Source: Syngnathus acus (lineage: Eukaryota; Chordata; Actinopteri; Syngnathiformes; Syngnathidae). Taken from it: a stretch of 64,000 nt of DNA. Under the pieces are notes generated by a model that saw nothing but the letters and a program-made list of their open reading frames with translations, made no database searches and was not told the DNA's origin. Both the position numbers and the translations under genes were made by a program. Location of the stretch: positions 18,230,067-18,294,066 of the forward strand of contig NC_051087.1 in assembly GCF_901709675.1 (NCBI RefSeq). Reading direction: 5' to 3'. This document shows, in pieces, positions 45,516-56,830 of the stretch. Numbering within the stretch: the stretch's first letter is position 1; each line of letters starts with the position of its first letter.

Positions 45516-46057
45516 GGTCATGAAAATACGGTAGTTTAAACAACTACAGCGGGTCGGATTACAAAGCTGAACGTACATGGCCTGCAGGTCATAGTTAGCC
45601 CATACCTGGCTTAAAATGTCCAAAAACAGCTATCAATTGACACCAAAGTTTACATGGACATATCTACTTATGACTACTTATCATAGTACATATCATACAT
45701 ACATAGTACATAGTATCACAAGGATTAGCCTCTTCTTGTCTGATTTAAGAGCAAGAAGTAAGCAACTTCTTTGCAGCTAAAGTGCCCTGTCTTGTCTATT
45801 TCCTTTCACCAGTCACCACCATATGTAAACCCGACGTGTTCTGAGACGCTTTATGAAAGCTGAATTGTTCATGCGTCGTTATATAGTCAATTGACATTGG
45901 TACGGGTTCATTTGACTTATTGACTGCGCGTCTGCATGTGTGCTACGAGGTAGCAGTGGGGCACACCAAAGAGGATGAAGGCCAATGTCACAGGAAGAAG
46001 CAAATTTAGAGAAAAAATGAAATAGAGAGTAGCAAAAATCAAGTTCAACTCCATCCA
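45516..46057. other. Unassigned intron sequence
   Basis: Nothing recognised; a short CATACATACATAGTACATAG patch lies at about 45685-45720. Confidence 0.4.
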
Positions 46058-46265
46058 TTCATTTTCAACACCGCTTATCCTGTTCAGGTTCGCAGTAGGT
46101 GCTGGAGCCTATCCCAGCTGACACCGGGTGAAAGATAGACTACATTCTAAACTGGTTGCCAGCCAGTCGCAGAGCACATGTAGAGATGAACAACCAGTCA
46201 CACCTACATGCACACCGCGACTGAGCGGACATTGATCCCATGCTGCCCACACACAAGTCCGGCGT
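46058..46265 (-). mobile_element. SINE-B fragment, diverged
   Basis: Inverted SINE-B body from CCATTCATTTTCAACACCGC through CTGGAGCCTATCCCAGC and GGTTGCCAGCCAGTCGCAG. It breaks off before the head. Confidence 0.75.
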
Positions 46266-46622
46266 GTGTACCCCTTCATTATCAATGACTCAAGTTTAAT
46301 TCAAAAATGAGAAAAAGTCACAAGGCTCAGGGGATTCTTCTCTGCTCAGGCATGAGGGGGCGGGCGGCCTTGCACCAAAGCTGCCTCGCCTTTGGCGAGG
46401 CGCGTCAGCAGAGGCTTTCCAGTCAAGCCTTAAACTGCTGACCTTCGAATGGCATGCCAAAGCCATTGTTCCGCACACAACACCGTTAGCGTTGCAAGGC
46501 TGGAGGCAAAAATGATGATGGCAACAGGGAGTACAAAGTAAAAGCAATGAGTTGCAAATATATATTTCTTTTTTTGCAGAGAAATGTTAGAAGAGAGGTT
46601 TCAGGCGAGAGGTTTCAGGGAC
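46266..46622. other. Unassigned intron sequence
   Basis: No gene or family recognised. Confidence 0.4.
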
Positions 46623-46752
46623 GAGAGCAAGTTTTGCGTCTCCTTAAGTAGAACTGCTCATGCAGTATAGAGTTGCCCACTTCCTTGGAGAGCAAGTTTT
46701 GCGTCTCCTTAAGTAGAACTGCTCATGCAACATAGAGTTGCCTACTTCCTTG
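46623..46752. repeat. 65-bp tandem duplication
   Basis: GAGAGCAAGTTTTGCGTCTC starts at 46623 and again at 46688; the units are nearly identical. Confidence 0.93.
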
Positions 46753-47410
46753 TCTGTGAAGGAGGGAAAATGTACCACTTTGTGATTTCATAATTACTTC
46801 TTTCACATGAAGTCATCAACGTTATAACAGGATTTTTTTATTGTCATCAACTCAGTGATTGCTCTGAATGAATGAGTGTGGGACCTCTCAGATGCTGATG
46901 TAGTATTGTTGAAAAGAATCCATGTAACAGTGCTTTGCACACTTCAGAACAAAGTACATGACAAATCACCCGAACATGTCAGAAATTGTGTTTGTTCAAC
47001 CATGGAAAGCCGTGATAGAAATCAACGTTAAACCATCAGATGCACATTAGTGCATAGCTTATCCTGAGCGTGTGAGTCCAACCCTGCCTTTGTCACAAGG
47101 GCTCACAGTCCTTCCAGGATTGGTAAGTGAAGGTGTCACTGTGAGTTTGTTTGAGGGCTGGGGGACTTTATTTTTATGGATTCCACATTCTGTGGATGCC
47201 AAATTGTCTGGCATAGACCCATGAATATGCCAGTTCGAGACATGCTAATCCAATTTTCTGGCATGCGGTCAGTGTATGTAGTATGTTGGCGCTGGTGTTT
47301 TGTGGCTCCGCAGGGGTCCATTTCATGTGAGAGTGACCATGAAAGCTGATTGTCTTCGCTTAAACCTGTCTACTCTGTGGATTGATTCAAAACAGACATT
47401 GTGAGTGTTG
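46753..47410. other. Unassigned intron sequence
   Basis: No gene or repeat family recognised. Confidence 0.4.
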
Positions 47411-47590
47411 TTCCCAGTTTGGATTATGCTTTCAAGTGGATTCTATGGTAGATTTTGCGAGGGAGGCTAATTTAGTTCGAATAGCAGATGTGCTTTCCCA
47501 GTTTGGAATATGCTTTCTAGTGGATTCCATGGTAGATTTTGTGAGGGAGGCTAATTCAGTTCCAATAACAGATGTGTTTCCCAGTTCTCA
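47411..47590. repeat. 84-bp tandem duplication
   Basis: TTCCCAGTTTGG starts units at 47411 and 47495, with a partial third at 47578. The two full units differ at several sites. Confidence 0.92.
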
Positions 47591-47675
47591 GCTGTGACTC
47601 TTTAGTCAGTTTTGTGACATGTGGAGGTTAGAATGCTACTGTTTGAGTACGGAAGCAGCTGAACCTCCCTTTAGT

Positions 47676-47886
47676 TCATGAGTAGGCAACCCTGGTCCTC
47701 GAGGGCCAGTGTCCTGCATGTTTTCTGTCTCCCTGTTGCAACACACCTGATTCGAATGATCAGGATTGTTAACCAGCTTCTGCAGACCTTGCTGATGATC
47801 TGACAATTTGAATCAGGTGTGTTGCAACAGGGAGACAGAAAATATGCAGGACACCGGCCCTCAAGGACCAGAGTTTCCTACCCATG
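47676..47886. mobile_element. Palindromic hAT-type MITE
   Basis: CATGAGTAGGCAACCCTGG at 47676 is mirrored by CCTACCCATG ending at 47886. The arms contain CAACACACCTGATTCGAATG, as in the MITE at 33938. The flanks TTTAGTT and CCTAGTT are only a rough target duplication. Confidence 0.82.
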
Positions 47887-48109
47887 CCTAGTTGTTACAG
47901 CATTTATAAAAGTATAATAGAAATAATATGTTAATGTTACATAAAACCATGCCTGTAAAATGTTTAATTTCATTCATACTAATATAACAGGTTTCTTTCA
48001 CTTGTTATACTAAGTCCTTATTAAAAATGGTTAAGGTTCGTGTTAATTGTTTTTACCTTGTATTTGTTCAAATTTCTTGAAGCAAATATAAATGCGTGCA
48101 TGTTTGCAG

Positions 48110-48225
48110 AATTATGTTCGTGTAGTGGAAGTATGGTGGGATGAATACAAGGACTACTTCTACGCCAGTCGTCCTGAAACACTAACCCTTGCCTATGGAG
48201 ACATAAGCAAGCTGAAACAATTCAG
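48110..48225 (+). CDS. galnt7: galnt7 exon (end of catalytic domain)
   Basis: The exon encodes NYVRVVEVWWDEYKDYFYAS, then RPETLTLAYGDISKLKQF plus two bases of an Arg codon. In GALNT enzymes this WWDEYK segment ends the catalytic domain and leads to the linker before the ricin-type lectin domain. The acceptor is TTTGCAG before 48110, the donor is GTACAT at 48226, and it closes in phase 2. Lectin-domain exons are not present before 64000, so the next intron is at least 15.8 kb. Confidence 0.97.
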
Positions 48226-48473
48226 GTACATCATACGCCTATAATAACAAAATCAAGATTTGTTTGAATGTTTCAATAGTTTTCAGGTTTTGTTTGTTGT
48301 CTCCTGGATTACATATTCTCATTTATCACTCCATTTATCAATGTTCTTTTAATCAATTGTCTCTTCTTAATTAGGGCAGTGTGATTGATTTTGTTGATTA
48401 ATTATAGTTCGGGGGTTTGTATAGAACCTTTTTTGGATTTATTTTTGTGAGAAGCTTCGATGATTCAAAACAA

Positions 48474-48600
48474 CTGCAACATGACTATGGATGCAAAAGG
48501 GGCACAGCTTTGTCTCTAATATGATTTTGGCCACTACTGCAACATGACTCTATGATGCAAAAGGGGCACAGCTTTGTCTGTAATCAGATTTTTTGAAGCC
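48474..48600. repeat. 63-bp tandem duplication
   Basis: CTGCAACATGACT starts at 48474 and 48537; both units contain GATGCAAAAGGGGCACAGCT. Confidence 0.9.
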
Positions 48601-48639
48601 AACATTTTTTTATGTAATTTTGCTCATAATTAATTTTCA

Positions 48640-48880
48640 AGTCAAGTGAAATCTATTTATATAGTATCTCTTAGTCACACAAACATGTCTCAAAAGGGCT
48701 TCATATACCCACAGTTGACAGTTAATGGCATCCCCTGATCTTAACCCACAGGGGGACAAGAAAAACCCAAAAAACATCTGGGGAAAAATTAGAAACCTTG
48801 ACACGGGGCTTCAGATGGAGGAAATCCTCTTACAGGATGACTAGGCTGCAATTGATGCTGGTGAGCAAGATTTAAAACAT
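48640..48880. mobile_element. Teleost interspersed repeat, L2/SINE-like
   Basis: CAAGTCAAGTGAAATCTATT and TCTCAAAAGGGCTTCATATA resemble a widespread teleost repeat of the kind that starts with TCAAGTTTATTTGTATAG. It is diverged and has no clear ends. Confidence 0.55.
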
Positions 48881-49144
48881 AATGCAATGGAATGTGAGTT
48901 AAAATAGTGTAAAAGTCTATTCAATCAGATGAAGCACTGCAGGAAGATGGCTTCAGTGAAGTGGTTGGTGAATGTAGAAAGCCTCAATAGCAGCATCTCT
49001 GAGTAGATGGTCGACCTCAGATCTTGTCACAGTTAGTCGATGAAAAATCCAGACATCGACTTCCAATTTGTTCGTCGTCACCAAGCTCCTCCCCCAAGTG
49101 GGGGGGGGGGGTAGGGTTAGAAGCGGCGGTCAAACAGGCCAACC

Positions 49145-49462
49145 AGCTCAGTGCCCTAGTGGTAGAGTGTCCGCCCTGAGACTGAAAGGTTGTGGGTTCA
49201 AACCCCGGCCGGGTCATACCAAAGACTATAAAAACAGGACCCATTGCCTCCCTGCTTGGCACTCAGCATTAAGGGTTGGAATTGGGGGGTTAGATCACCA
49301 AATGATTCCCGAGCGCGGCACCGCTGCTGCTCACTGCTCCCCTCTCCCCCAGGGGATGGATAAAAAATCACACGGGGATGGGTTAAATGCAGAGGACAAA
49401 TTTCACCACACCCAGATGTGTGTGTGACGATCATTGGGACTTTAACTTTAACTTTTAACTTA
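49145..49462 (+). mobile_element. SINE-A, full length
   Basis: The best full-length copy: A-box-like GTGCCCTAGTGG and B-box-like GGGTTCAAACC in the tRNA-derived head, a body around GGCACTCAGCATTAAGGGTT, and a tail of TTTAACTTTAACTTTTAAC. RNA polymerase III would transcribe the intact form. Confidence 0.93.
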
Positions 49463-49516
49463 ACTAAATGCAAGAGTATATACACATACATATATATATA
49501 GTAATACATTTTTAGG

Positions 49517-49876
49517 GTGGCTTGGTGGGGCACTGGTTCACACGTCCGCCTCACAGTTCGGAGGGTGTGGGTTCAATTCCACCTCCCTCTGAGGAGTTTG
49601 CATGTTCTCCCCGTGCCTGCGTGAGTTTCCGGAACTCTGGTTTCCTCCCACATCCCAAAAACATGCATGGTAGGCTGATTGAGCACTCCAAATTGCCTGT
49701 AGGTATGAGTGCGAGTGCCTATGGTTGTTCCTCTCTGTGTGCTCTGCAATTGGCTGGCAACCAGTTCAGGGTGTCCCCCCGCCTGCTGCCCGATGACTGC
49801 TGAAATAGGCTCCAGCACGCCCACGACCCCCGTGGTGACAAGCGGTACAGAAAATAGATGGATGGATGGATGGATA
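49517..49876 (+). mobile_element. SINE-B, tRNA-derived SINE with (ATGG)n tail
   Basis: Head GGTGGCTTGGTGGGGCAC-like, body with TTTCCTCCCACATCCCAAAA, and tail ACAGAAAATAGATGGATGG. It lies 55 bp after SINE-A. Confidence 0.9.
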
Positions 49877-50388
49877 ATACATTTTTAGTTGTGTTTCAAA
49901 CATTTCTGCTGAGGCTCTAATGTCTGGTACGTAGGGCCTTCCAAAGCACTGGAACCTGAATAGAAAACACCTGCAGACCTCTTTTTGGCTCTCAGGATCA
50001 TACAAGATTAGTGGATTATGAATAAAGGTTTTGGGACCGAATATATGGTATCACCAAATGAGATAGGAAAGTGTAGATCAATAAAATATATTTTATAGAT
50101 AAAATGTCTTTGATAGATAAATGAATAAATAAATACATACGTATCTCAAAGTCAAGGCTCGCGGGCCAAATCCGGCCCGCAAATTGTTTATCTATGTCCC
50201 CCTGGATGATATTTAATTACTACTAGAACCGGCCCACATGCCACAGCCGCTTGTGTGCGCTGCTGTGACTTTGCGGGCTACCGTTGCATTGTGGGGAATG
50301 TAGTATTGGTGCGTGTGTTGCACCATTGCTTCATTGTTCATCAGCAGTCAGAGCAGAGATCAACTTTCAGGTACCTCCCTCCTTAAAA

Positions 50389-52278
50389 ATGGCAAAACGC
50401 AAGGTGGACCATGAGAACAGGGGGTTTCAAGCCAGGTGGGAGGCAGACTACATGTTCACGGAGGTAAAAGGCAAACCTGTGTGTCTTCTGTGTGGAGAAA
50501 GTTTGGCTGTAATGAAAGAATATAAACTAAGAAGGCGCTATCAAACTTCTCAAACACGCAGACAAAGACACAAATATGGACACAGAACAAAGGCTACAGA
50601 AGGTGGAAGAATTAAAACGAGGCCTTAAATCCAGGCAGGCTATGTTCACAAATGCCAAATCACAAAGCGAGGCTGCTGTCAAGGCTAGCTTTATTGTGGC
50701 AAAAGAGGTCTCAAAATCAGCCCGGCTCTTTATCAAAGGGAGAGTTTATCAAAAAATGTATGCTTATATTTTGTGACGCAGTGTGCCCATACAAAAGACA
50801 ACTCTTCTCAAAACTGAGCTTGAGCAGAAACACCATTGCTGAATGTGGAGACCAGCTTTCCACCAATATAAAAGAACAACTTGTGAGAAAGGGAAAATAT
50901 TTCATTGCATATTCTCTTGCCGTGGATGAAAGCACGGACACATCTGACATTGCCCAGCTGTCAAATTTTGTCCGTGGAGTAGATTCCAGCCTGAGCATAA
51001 CAGAAGAGTTTTGGTCATTACGTCCTATGCATGGCACTACTACAGGACAGAATTTGTATGAAGAGGTATCCAGATGTGTAAATGAGATGGGGCTTCCTTG
51101 GGAAAAACTTGTGGGGTTAACCACAGACGGAGCACCTGCGATGTGTGCACACAGGAGTGGATTAGTGGCAAATCCTTGCCACTCCTGATGCGTGGGAGGA
51201 TGCGGGAGGAAAACGTCACAGATGAGCTGACAGCTTATCACTGCATTATACACCAAGAGTCATTGTGTGGCAAAGCCTTGAAAATGGAACATGTAACGCG
51301 AGCAGTAAACATAATCAGAGCCAAAGGTCTAAATCACCGCCAGTCCAAGGCATTTCTGGGAGAGTTAGATACAGAGTACGGTGACTTATCATATCACACA
51401 GAGGTGCGATAGCTAAGCCAGGGAAAGGTGCTGCAAAGATGTTTCGAGCTGCGTGAGGAGATCTGTCTGTTCAAAGTCAAAGTCCCAATGATCGTCGTCA
51501 CACACACATCTGGGTGTGGTGAAATTTGTCCTCTGCATTTAACCCATCCCCGTGTGATTTTGATCCATCCCCTGGGGAAGAGGGGAGCAGTGAGCAGCAG
51601 CGGTGCCACGGGAATCATTTGGTGATCTAACCCCCCAATTCCAACCCTTAATGCTGAGTGCCAAGCAGGGAGGCAATGGGTCCCATTTTTATAGTCTTTG
51701 GTATGGCCCGGCCGGGGTTTGAACCCACAACCTTCCAGTCTCAGGGCGGACACTCTACCACTAGGCCACTGAGTTGGTTAGCAAGCAAGGGAAAAGAGAC
51801 AACAAAGCTCCGAGATTAAACTTTCTTGTGTGAAATGGCGTTTCTCTGCGACATCACGAGCCATCTGAATGTGATGAATCTGCAGCTGCAGGGACGGGGA
51901 TGTGTCATTTCTGATATGTACAGTACAGTGAAGGCCTTTAAAACCAAGCTGCGTCTGTGGGAGATGCAGATGAGGAAAGACAACTTAAGCCACTTTTCAG
52001 CTGCCAGACCATGAAAGAGAAGCTCTCTTCCGCTGTGTTCCCGAGTGCACAGTTTACTGATAAACTCAACATACTTGCTGCCGACTTCCAACGCCGATTT
52101 GCTGACTGCTCAGCAATGCAGTTGGTGTAGAAAGCGCACCTCCAAATCTACAAATGGAGTTGATTGAGCTCCAGTGCAATGACACACTGAAGGAAAAATA
52201 TGAGAGAGTGGGTGCTGCTGAGTTTGCACGTTTCATTCCCGACGCAATGCCCCAGTTGCGCATCCAAGATTAAATTAA
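50389..52278 (+). pseudogene. hAT transposase, GTF2IRD2/BED type (copy 1)
   Basis: The start MAKRKVDHENRGFQ leads to a BED-type zinc finger with VKGKPVCLLCGES, but the frame changes near 50545 and the histidine end of the finger is lost. The RNase H-like region follows in another frame (SLAVDESTDTSDIAQLSNFV at 50915, LVGLTTDGAPAMC at 51110). After a frame change come TAYHCIIHQESLCGKAL (51230) and LNHRQSKAFLGELDTEYG. The first SINE interrupts after EEICLF, coding resumes with FLCDITSHLNVMNLQLQGRG at 51840, and it fades near 52270. Related proteins in fish are often named GTF2I repeat domain-containing 2-like; this one is dead. Confidence 0.88.
51475..51778 (-). mobile_element. SINE-A in hAT copy 1, first
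   Basis: Inverted SINE-A from AAGTCCCAATGATCG to ACCACTAGGCCACTGAG, inserted in the transposase coding sequence. A short deletion (GCGCT missing in the AGCGGTGCC-CGGGAATC region) marks this copy. Confidence 0.92.
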
Positions 52279-52581
52279 AGATTAAAGTCCCAATGATTGT
52301 CACACACACATCTGGGTGTGGTGAAATTTGTCCTCTGCATTTAACCCATCCCCATGTGATTTTAATCCATCCCCTGGGGGAGAGGGGAGCAGTGAGCAGC
52401 AGCGGTGCCGCGCTCGGGAATCATTTGGCGATCTAACCCCCCAATTCCAACCCTTAATGCTGAGTGCCAAGCAGGGAGGCAATGGGTCCCATTTTTATAG
52501 TCTTTGGTATGACCCGGCCGGGGTTTGAACCCACAACCTTCCAGTCTCAGGGCGGACACTCTACCACTAGGCCACTGAGCT
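52279..52581 (-). mobile_element. SINE-A in hAT copy 1, second
   Basis: Second inverted SINE-A, about 0.5 kb after the first. It has its own differences (CCCATGTGATTTTAATCC), so it is a separate insertion, not a duplicate. Confidence 0.92.
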
Positions 52582-52620
52582 GATGCTCGGACGCTCTCTG
52601 TTTGGCAGCATCACTCTAAA

Positions 52621-52928
52621 AAATTAAACCATGCTCTATACTCATTTTAATCTGTGTAAAAATTTACACGGAAAAATATTGAGTAGAGGTTTGGTTTGGT
52701 TTATTGTTTAGCACATATTATTACAGCAATAACAGTGCAAGGAGGGAGACGAAGCCTAGGGCTTGTAGAGAGCTCCACTTCTGTTATATATACAACAAAG
52801 TGCTGTGTAGTCAAATGTCACTCAAGTGTTTGAAAAATATACGGAAATAAATAAACAAAAGCATAACAAGCTAAATATTAATTCATCATATTTACATATG
52901 CATATATACAAATGTGTATATATACGTA
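52621..52928. other. Unassigned sequence after the hAT
   Basis: Contains a GGTTTGGTTTGGTTTATTG patch like a teleost interspersed repeat; otherwise nothing recognised. Confidence 0.4.
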
Positions 52929-52994
52929 CACTACCGTTCAAAAGTTTGGGGTCACAAAATTGTTTGGGTGACCCCAAACTTTTGAACGGTAGTG
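52929..52994. mobile_element. 66-bp fold-back element, first
   Basis: CACTACCGTTCAAAAGTTTG, read inward from both ends, flanked by TA. The whole element is two terminal repeats of a Tc1-like type around a short spacer. Copy at 59975-60040. Confidence 0.93.
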
Positions 52995-53162
52995 TATATA
53001 TTTATTTAGATAATTATTTATAGATTATATATATAATCTTCTGTGTAAAAAATCTTATAATATATATGTATACTTATATTCATAGATTATATATAATCTT
53101 ATACAAATATAAGATATAATTTATAATATTTAATTCATAATGTTTTATTATAATAATATTTA

Positions 53163-53228
53163 CACTACCGTTCAAAAGTTTGGGGTCACCCAAACAATTT
53201 TGTGACCCCAAACTTTTGAACGGTAGTG
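53163..53228. mobile_element. 66-bp fold-back element, second (inverted)
   Basis: Exactly the reverse complement of 52929-52994, also flanked by TA. The 168 bp between the two are AT-rich with several TATATAATCTT repeats. Copy at 60209-60274. Confidence 0.93.
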
Positions 53229-53394
53229 TACATACATAGACAGATACACTATACAAAATAAGAAACACGCGAAACAAAATAAACACTTAGCGATGTTTAA
53301 GCAATCAAAGAGACACCAGGTAGGAATAACTAAAAGGGAACAGAACTGCAAACAGAAAATAACAAAACAAACAACATATATATACAGTGGAGCC

Positions 53395-54216
53395 TCGGTT
53401 TTCGACCACAATCCGTTCCAGAAGGCTGTTCGAGAAGTGAATTGTTCGAATTCCGTATCATGTTTTCCCATTACAAATAATGGAATAAAGATTAATCCGT
53501 GCCAAGCAAAAAACCGCCTTTTTTAAGAATTTTTTCATTTGCGCATTTTTGTCAGATCGCGCAACTGCAGCGCACCGCCGAACGCGCAACCGTAGCGCGA
53601 CGCCGACCGCGCAACTGCACCACACTGGTCGCATTATTGTGACAGAGCCGTCGCTGAAATTTAGAAAATACTTTTAAAGTCCTGATGTACTTTCCAAATT
53701 TTAAGTGGACCTCAGTGCGCAGGGAGCTTAATTTTGTCCGATCGCGCAACTGCAGCGCACCGTCGAACGCGCAACTGTAGCGCGCCGCCGACCGCGCAAC
53801 TGCACCGCGCTGGTCGCATTATTGTGACAGAGCGGTCGCTAAAATTTAGAAAATATTTTTAAAGTCCTAATGGACTTTCCAAAATTTAAGTGGACCTCAG
53901 TGCGCAGGGAGCTTAATTTGGTCCGATCGCGCAACCGCAGCGCGCCGGGCGCTCACCGTCGCATTGCTTTAGGAGCGTCTTTGTGTTTGAGCTTTACTGC
54001 TCCCACTTGCTTCCTTTGGCGGCATGATTAGAGTTGATGCCATCCTCAGAGTAACGAGAATGTAATTAACGAACGAAGTCAGTTGGCATGCGGGTCCTCT
54101 CGGCTCAGATCGCGAGGTTTGACAACCGAATTTCGTCCGACATCCGAAGCAAAAAAATCGTGAATTTTTTGTTCGAATACCAATTTGTTCGAGGACCGGG
54201 ACGTTCGAATCCACTG
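53395..54216. mobile_element. pogo/Tigger-like MITE, first
   Basis: The tips are CAGTGGAGCCTCGGTTTTCG and (inverted) CAGTGGATTCGAACGTCCCG, with TA on both sides (53393-53394 and 54217-54218). It is related to 54831-55665 but has a 185-bp tandem repeat inside. No transposase is present. Confidence 0.88.
53555..53965. repeat. 185-bp tandem repeat inside the pogo-like element
   Basis: Units 53555-53739 and 53740-53924 start GATCGCGCAACTGCAGCGCA; a third is cut at about 53965. Each unit holds shorter GCGCAACTGCAGCGC-like sub-repeats. Confidence 0.93.
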
Positions 54217-54830
54217 TATATATATATATATATATACGTATTTACAACTTGATGTAAGTAAATGTAATTGAAAAAAAATAAGTAGATACTAATCAACTAC
54301 ATTGAGTACCATGAAATATAAAACTGAGTTGATTTAATTAAAATTTTAAGTCAATCCAACAGTAAACCTAAAATCAAACCACTGAAAAAAATTAACATAC
54401 TGGACTATCACATATCGAAATGAATATGTTACATTTAATCAATTTTTAAAACTGTATCTACTCTTCATTCTAGGAGTACTTTGGGTCAATAAAGCAATTT
54501 TACACAAATCATTTTAAATTCAACCTTTATTTGTCTGATTTGACAATTATGAAGCATCCACTGCTTCTTTGGAAATTACATAATTTGCTATAAAAACAGC
54601 TGAATTAAACTCTTAATGGGTTTGTCAAAACTGGGTGAAATGCACCACAAACAACATATAGCCTCCTCCTAAAATGCACTGTAAACAGTGATATTTCACA
54701 TTAAAGCTTCACAAAAGCTAACAATACCAGTGCAACAACTAATGGAAACCTAACCTATCTAAACATTAAGACAACAATACGTTGGATTTACCAATGAAAA
54801 ATTTCCTGAACAGCAGCCAGCAACTACATA
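54217..54830. other. Unassigned AT-rich sequence
   Basis: Between the two pogo-like elements; begins with a TA run. No feature recognised. Confidence 0.4.
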
Positions 54831-55665
54831 CGGTGGAGCCTCGGTTTTCGACCACAATCCATTCCAGAAGGCTGTTCGAGAAGTGAATCGTTCGGATTCC
54901 AAGTCATGTTTTCCCATTACAAATAATTGAAGACCATTTAATCCGTTCCAAGCAAAGAACCGCTTTTTTAAAGCAAGTTATCATTATTTTACACCATAAA
55001 CTGCATAAATAAGTGAATAGGTAATGTATAAATAAATAATATAAATAATAAACTGAATTAATAGAATAGGCTAGGCTGGGGAATGTATTGCTGTATCTGT
55101 AGCAACTTGCTTGTGTTTCATTCTAATAGTAAAAGATATCTTTTTAAATTGTGAGGGAAAAAAAGCACATCAAACCATTTTTTTTTACCAATGAAAGACA
55201 ACATTTCAAAGATCATGTGAAGGAAAACAGCAAAAACGTTTTCTTAAGTTCAAAAAGGTAAGCACAGTCTCCCCTCTCGCAACATCACTTCCTTTAAGAG
55301 CGTCTTTATTTTTCAGGATCGAGCTTATTGTCGATTTTGCCATGCAAAACTCCCGCGCCAACTCTGACAATCCACACCGGACTCATATTTTGCGATTAAT
55401 TATTTTTTAAATTCAATGGTTTTGGGAACTACTTTCCTCTTTTCGCCATGATCAGCTTTACTGCTCCCATTTGCTTCCTTTGGAGGCATGATTAGAGTTG
55501 ATGCAATCCTCAGAGTAACGAGAATGTAATAACGAACGGAGTCAGTTGGCATGCGGGTCCTCTCGGCTCATCTCGCGAGGTTCGACAACCGAAATTTCGT
55601 CTGACATCTAAAGCAAAAAAATCTCGAATTTTTTGTTCGAATACTGGGACGTTCGAAAACCGCTG
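54831..55665. mobile_element. pogo/Tigger-like MITE, second
   Basis: Tips CGGTGGAGCCTCGGTTTTCG and (inverted) CAGCGGTTTTCGAACGTCCC, flanked by TA. It lacks the 185-bp repeat. Confidence 0.88.
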
Positions 55666-55878
55666 TACTGAGGTAATTCTTGAGTCCCAGAACCTTATTG
55701 GAAAAGTTTTCTGAGTTAGAGTAGCGCAGCTCTAATGTGTAGGTCAGTCCTAACAGATAGCAGCAGGCTCTGCTAAGATCCCGAAGACAATGATGCCTTC
55801 AATCTCAATACCAACATCGACTGACCCCCCAATTAATTGCGATTAATTATTTTTTAAATTCAATGGCTTTGGGAACTA

Positions 55879-56830
55879 CCGTTTTTTTCCATGTATAATG
55901 CGCAAAATTTAACTAATTTATTGTCCTAAAATCTGGGGTGCGCATTATACATGGGTACAATTTAAAAAAGATTTTTTTTTTTCTTTTTTTTTTTTTTTGT
56001 GAAGAAAATCATGGTACAACAATTTTTGAAGAAAATCTTGTCACGGATGGTTCTTTACAACGTCACTTTCCTCTCTTTTCATTTTAACCTAACTGATCGC
56101 GGTGGTGCCTTTCTGGGCAGTCGGAGAAATCAACGCCAACAAAAAAAATACATCCAGCCTAGTTAAGAAATCACCAGAAAGATCACCATGACAATTGTGA
56201 ATAATAAATAAATAATTATTATATATATTATATATATTATTATTATAATAATAAATAATTGTGATAAATAACTGGAACATCACTCAAATATTGGTGATCC
56301 CGTTGAGAGTCTCACATATTTCTTCGCTATCGAGTTTGCTACTGCATGTGCAGTGATACTGACCGGCAGAATAACATCCGGTTGTTCCCAAAGATGATCT
56401 TTTTTCTGAAATAATTTTATGTTTACGGACTTAAGTAACCCGGCCGGGTCATACCAAAGACTATAAAAATGGGACCCATTGCCTCCCTGCTTGGCACTCA
56501 GCATTAAGGGTTGGAATTGGGGGGTTAGATCACCAAATGATTCCCGAGCGCGGCGCCGCTGCTGCTCACTGCTCCCCTCTCCCCCAGGGGATGGATCAAA
56601 ATCACACGGGGATGGGTCAAATGCAGAGGACAAATTTCACCACACCCAGACGCGTGTGTGACGATCATTGGGACTTAAAAAAAAAAAATAAATAAATAAA
56701 TAAATAAATAAATAAAAAAGTCAAAATTTGGGTGCGTATTATACATGGGTACAGGCTTTTTCCAGCATCGACATGCCATTTTTAGGGTGCGTATTATACA
56801 TGGGGGCGCATTATACATGGAAAAAAACGG
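55879..56830. mobile_element. TA-target family C element carrying a SINE
   Basis: The tips are CCGTTTTTTTCCATG and its inverse, with TA on both sides (55877-55878 and 56831-56832). The right tip, read inward, has TATAATGCGCC and TATAATACGCACC boxes at bases 16 and 33. It contains a SINE-A body, a short AAAT microsatellite and an AT-rich centre, but no transposase. The second copy is 62925-63872. Confidence 0.93.
56441..56678 (+). mobile_element. SINE-A body captured in family C
   Basis: Runs from CCCGGCCGGGTCATACC to GATCATTGGGACTT without the tRNA head. It has the same 5' junction with family C sequence (ACTTAAGTAACCCGGCCGGG) as the copy near 6895. Confidence 0.9.

Larger units (their letters stand above)
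50143..52620 (+). mobile_element. GTF2IRD2-like hAT transposon (copy 1)
   Basis: It starts near 50143 with the terminal GTCAAGGCTCGCGGGCCAAA and holds a transposase starting at 50389. Two SINE-A copies have inserted into the coding region (51475-51778 and 52279-52581). The right terminal repeat is not clear. Confidence 0.85.

Noticed and set aside
43344-45539. Several long plus-strand frames (up to 245 residues)
   Set aside because: They are shadows of the minus-strand LINE reverse transcriptase, which has all the expected motifs.
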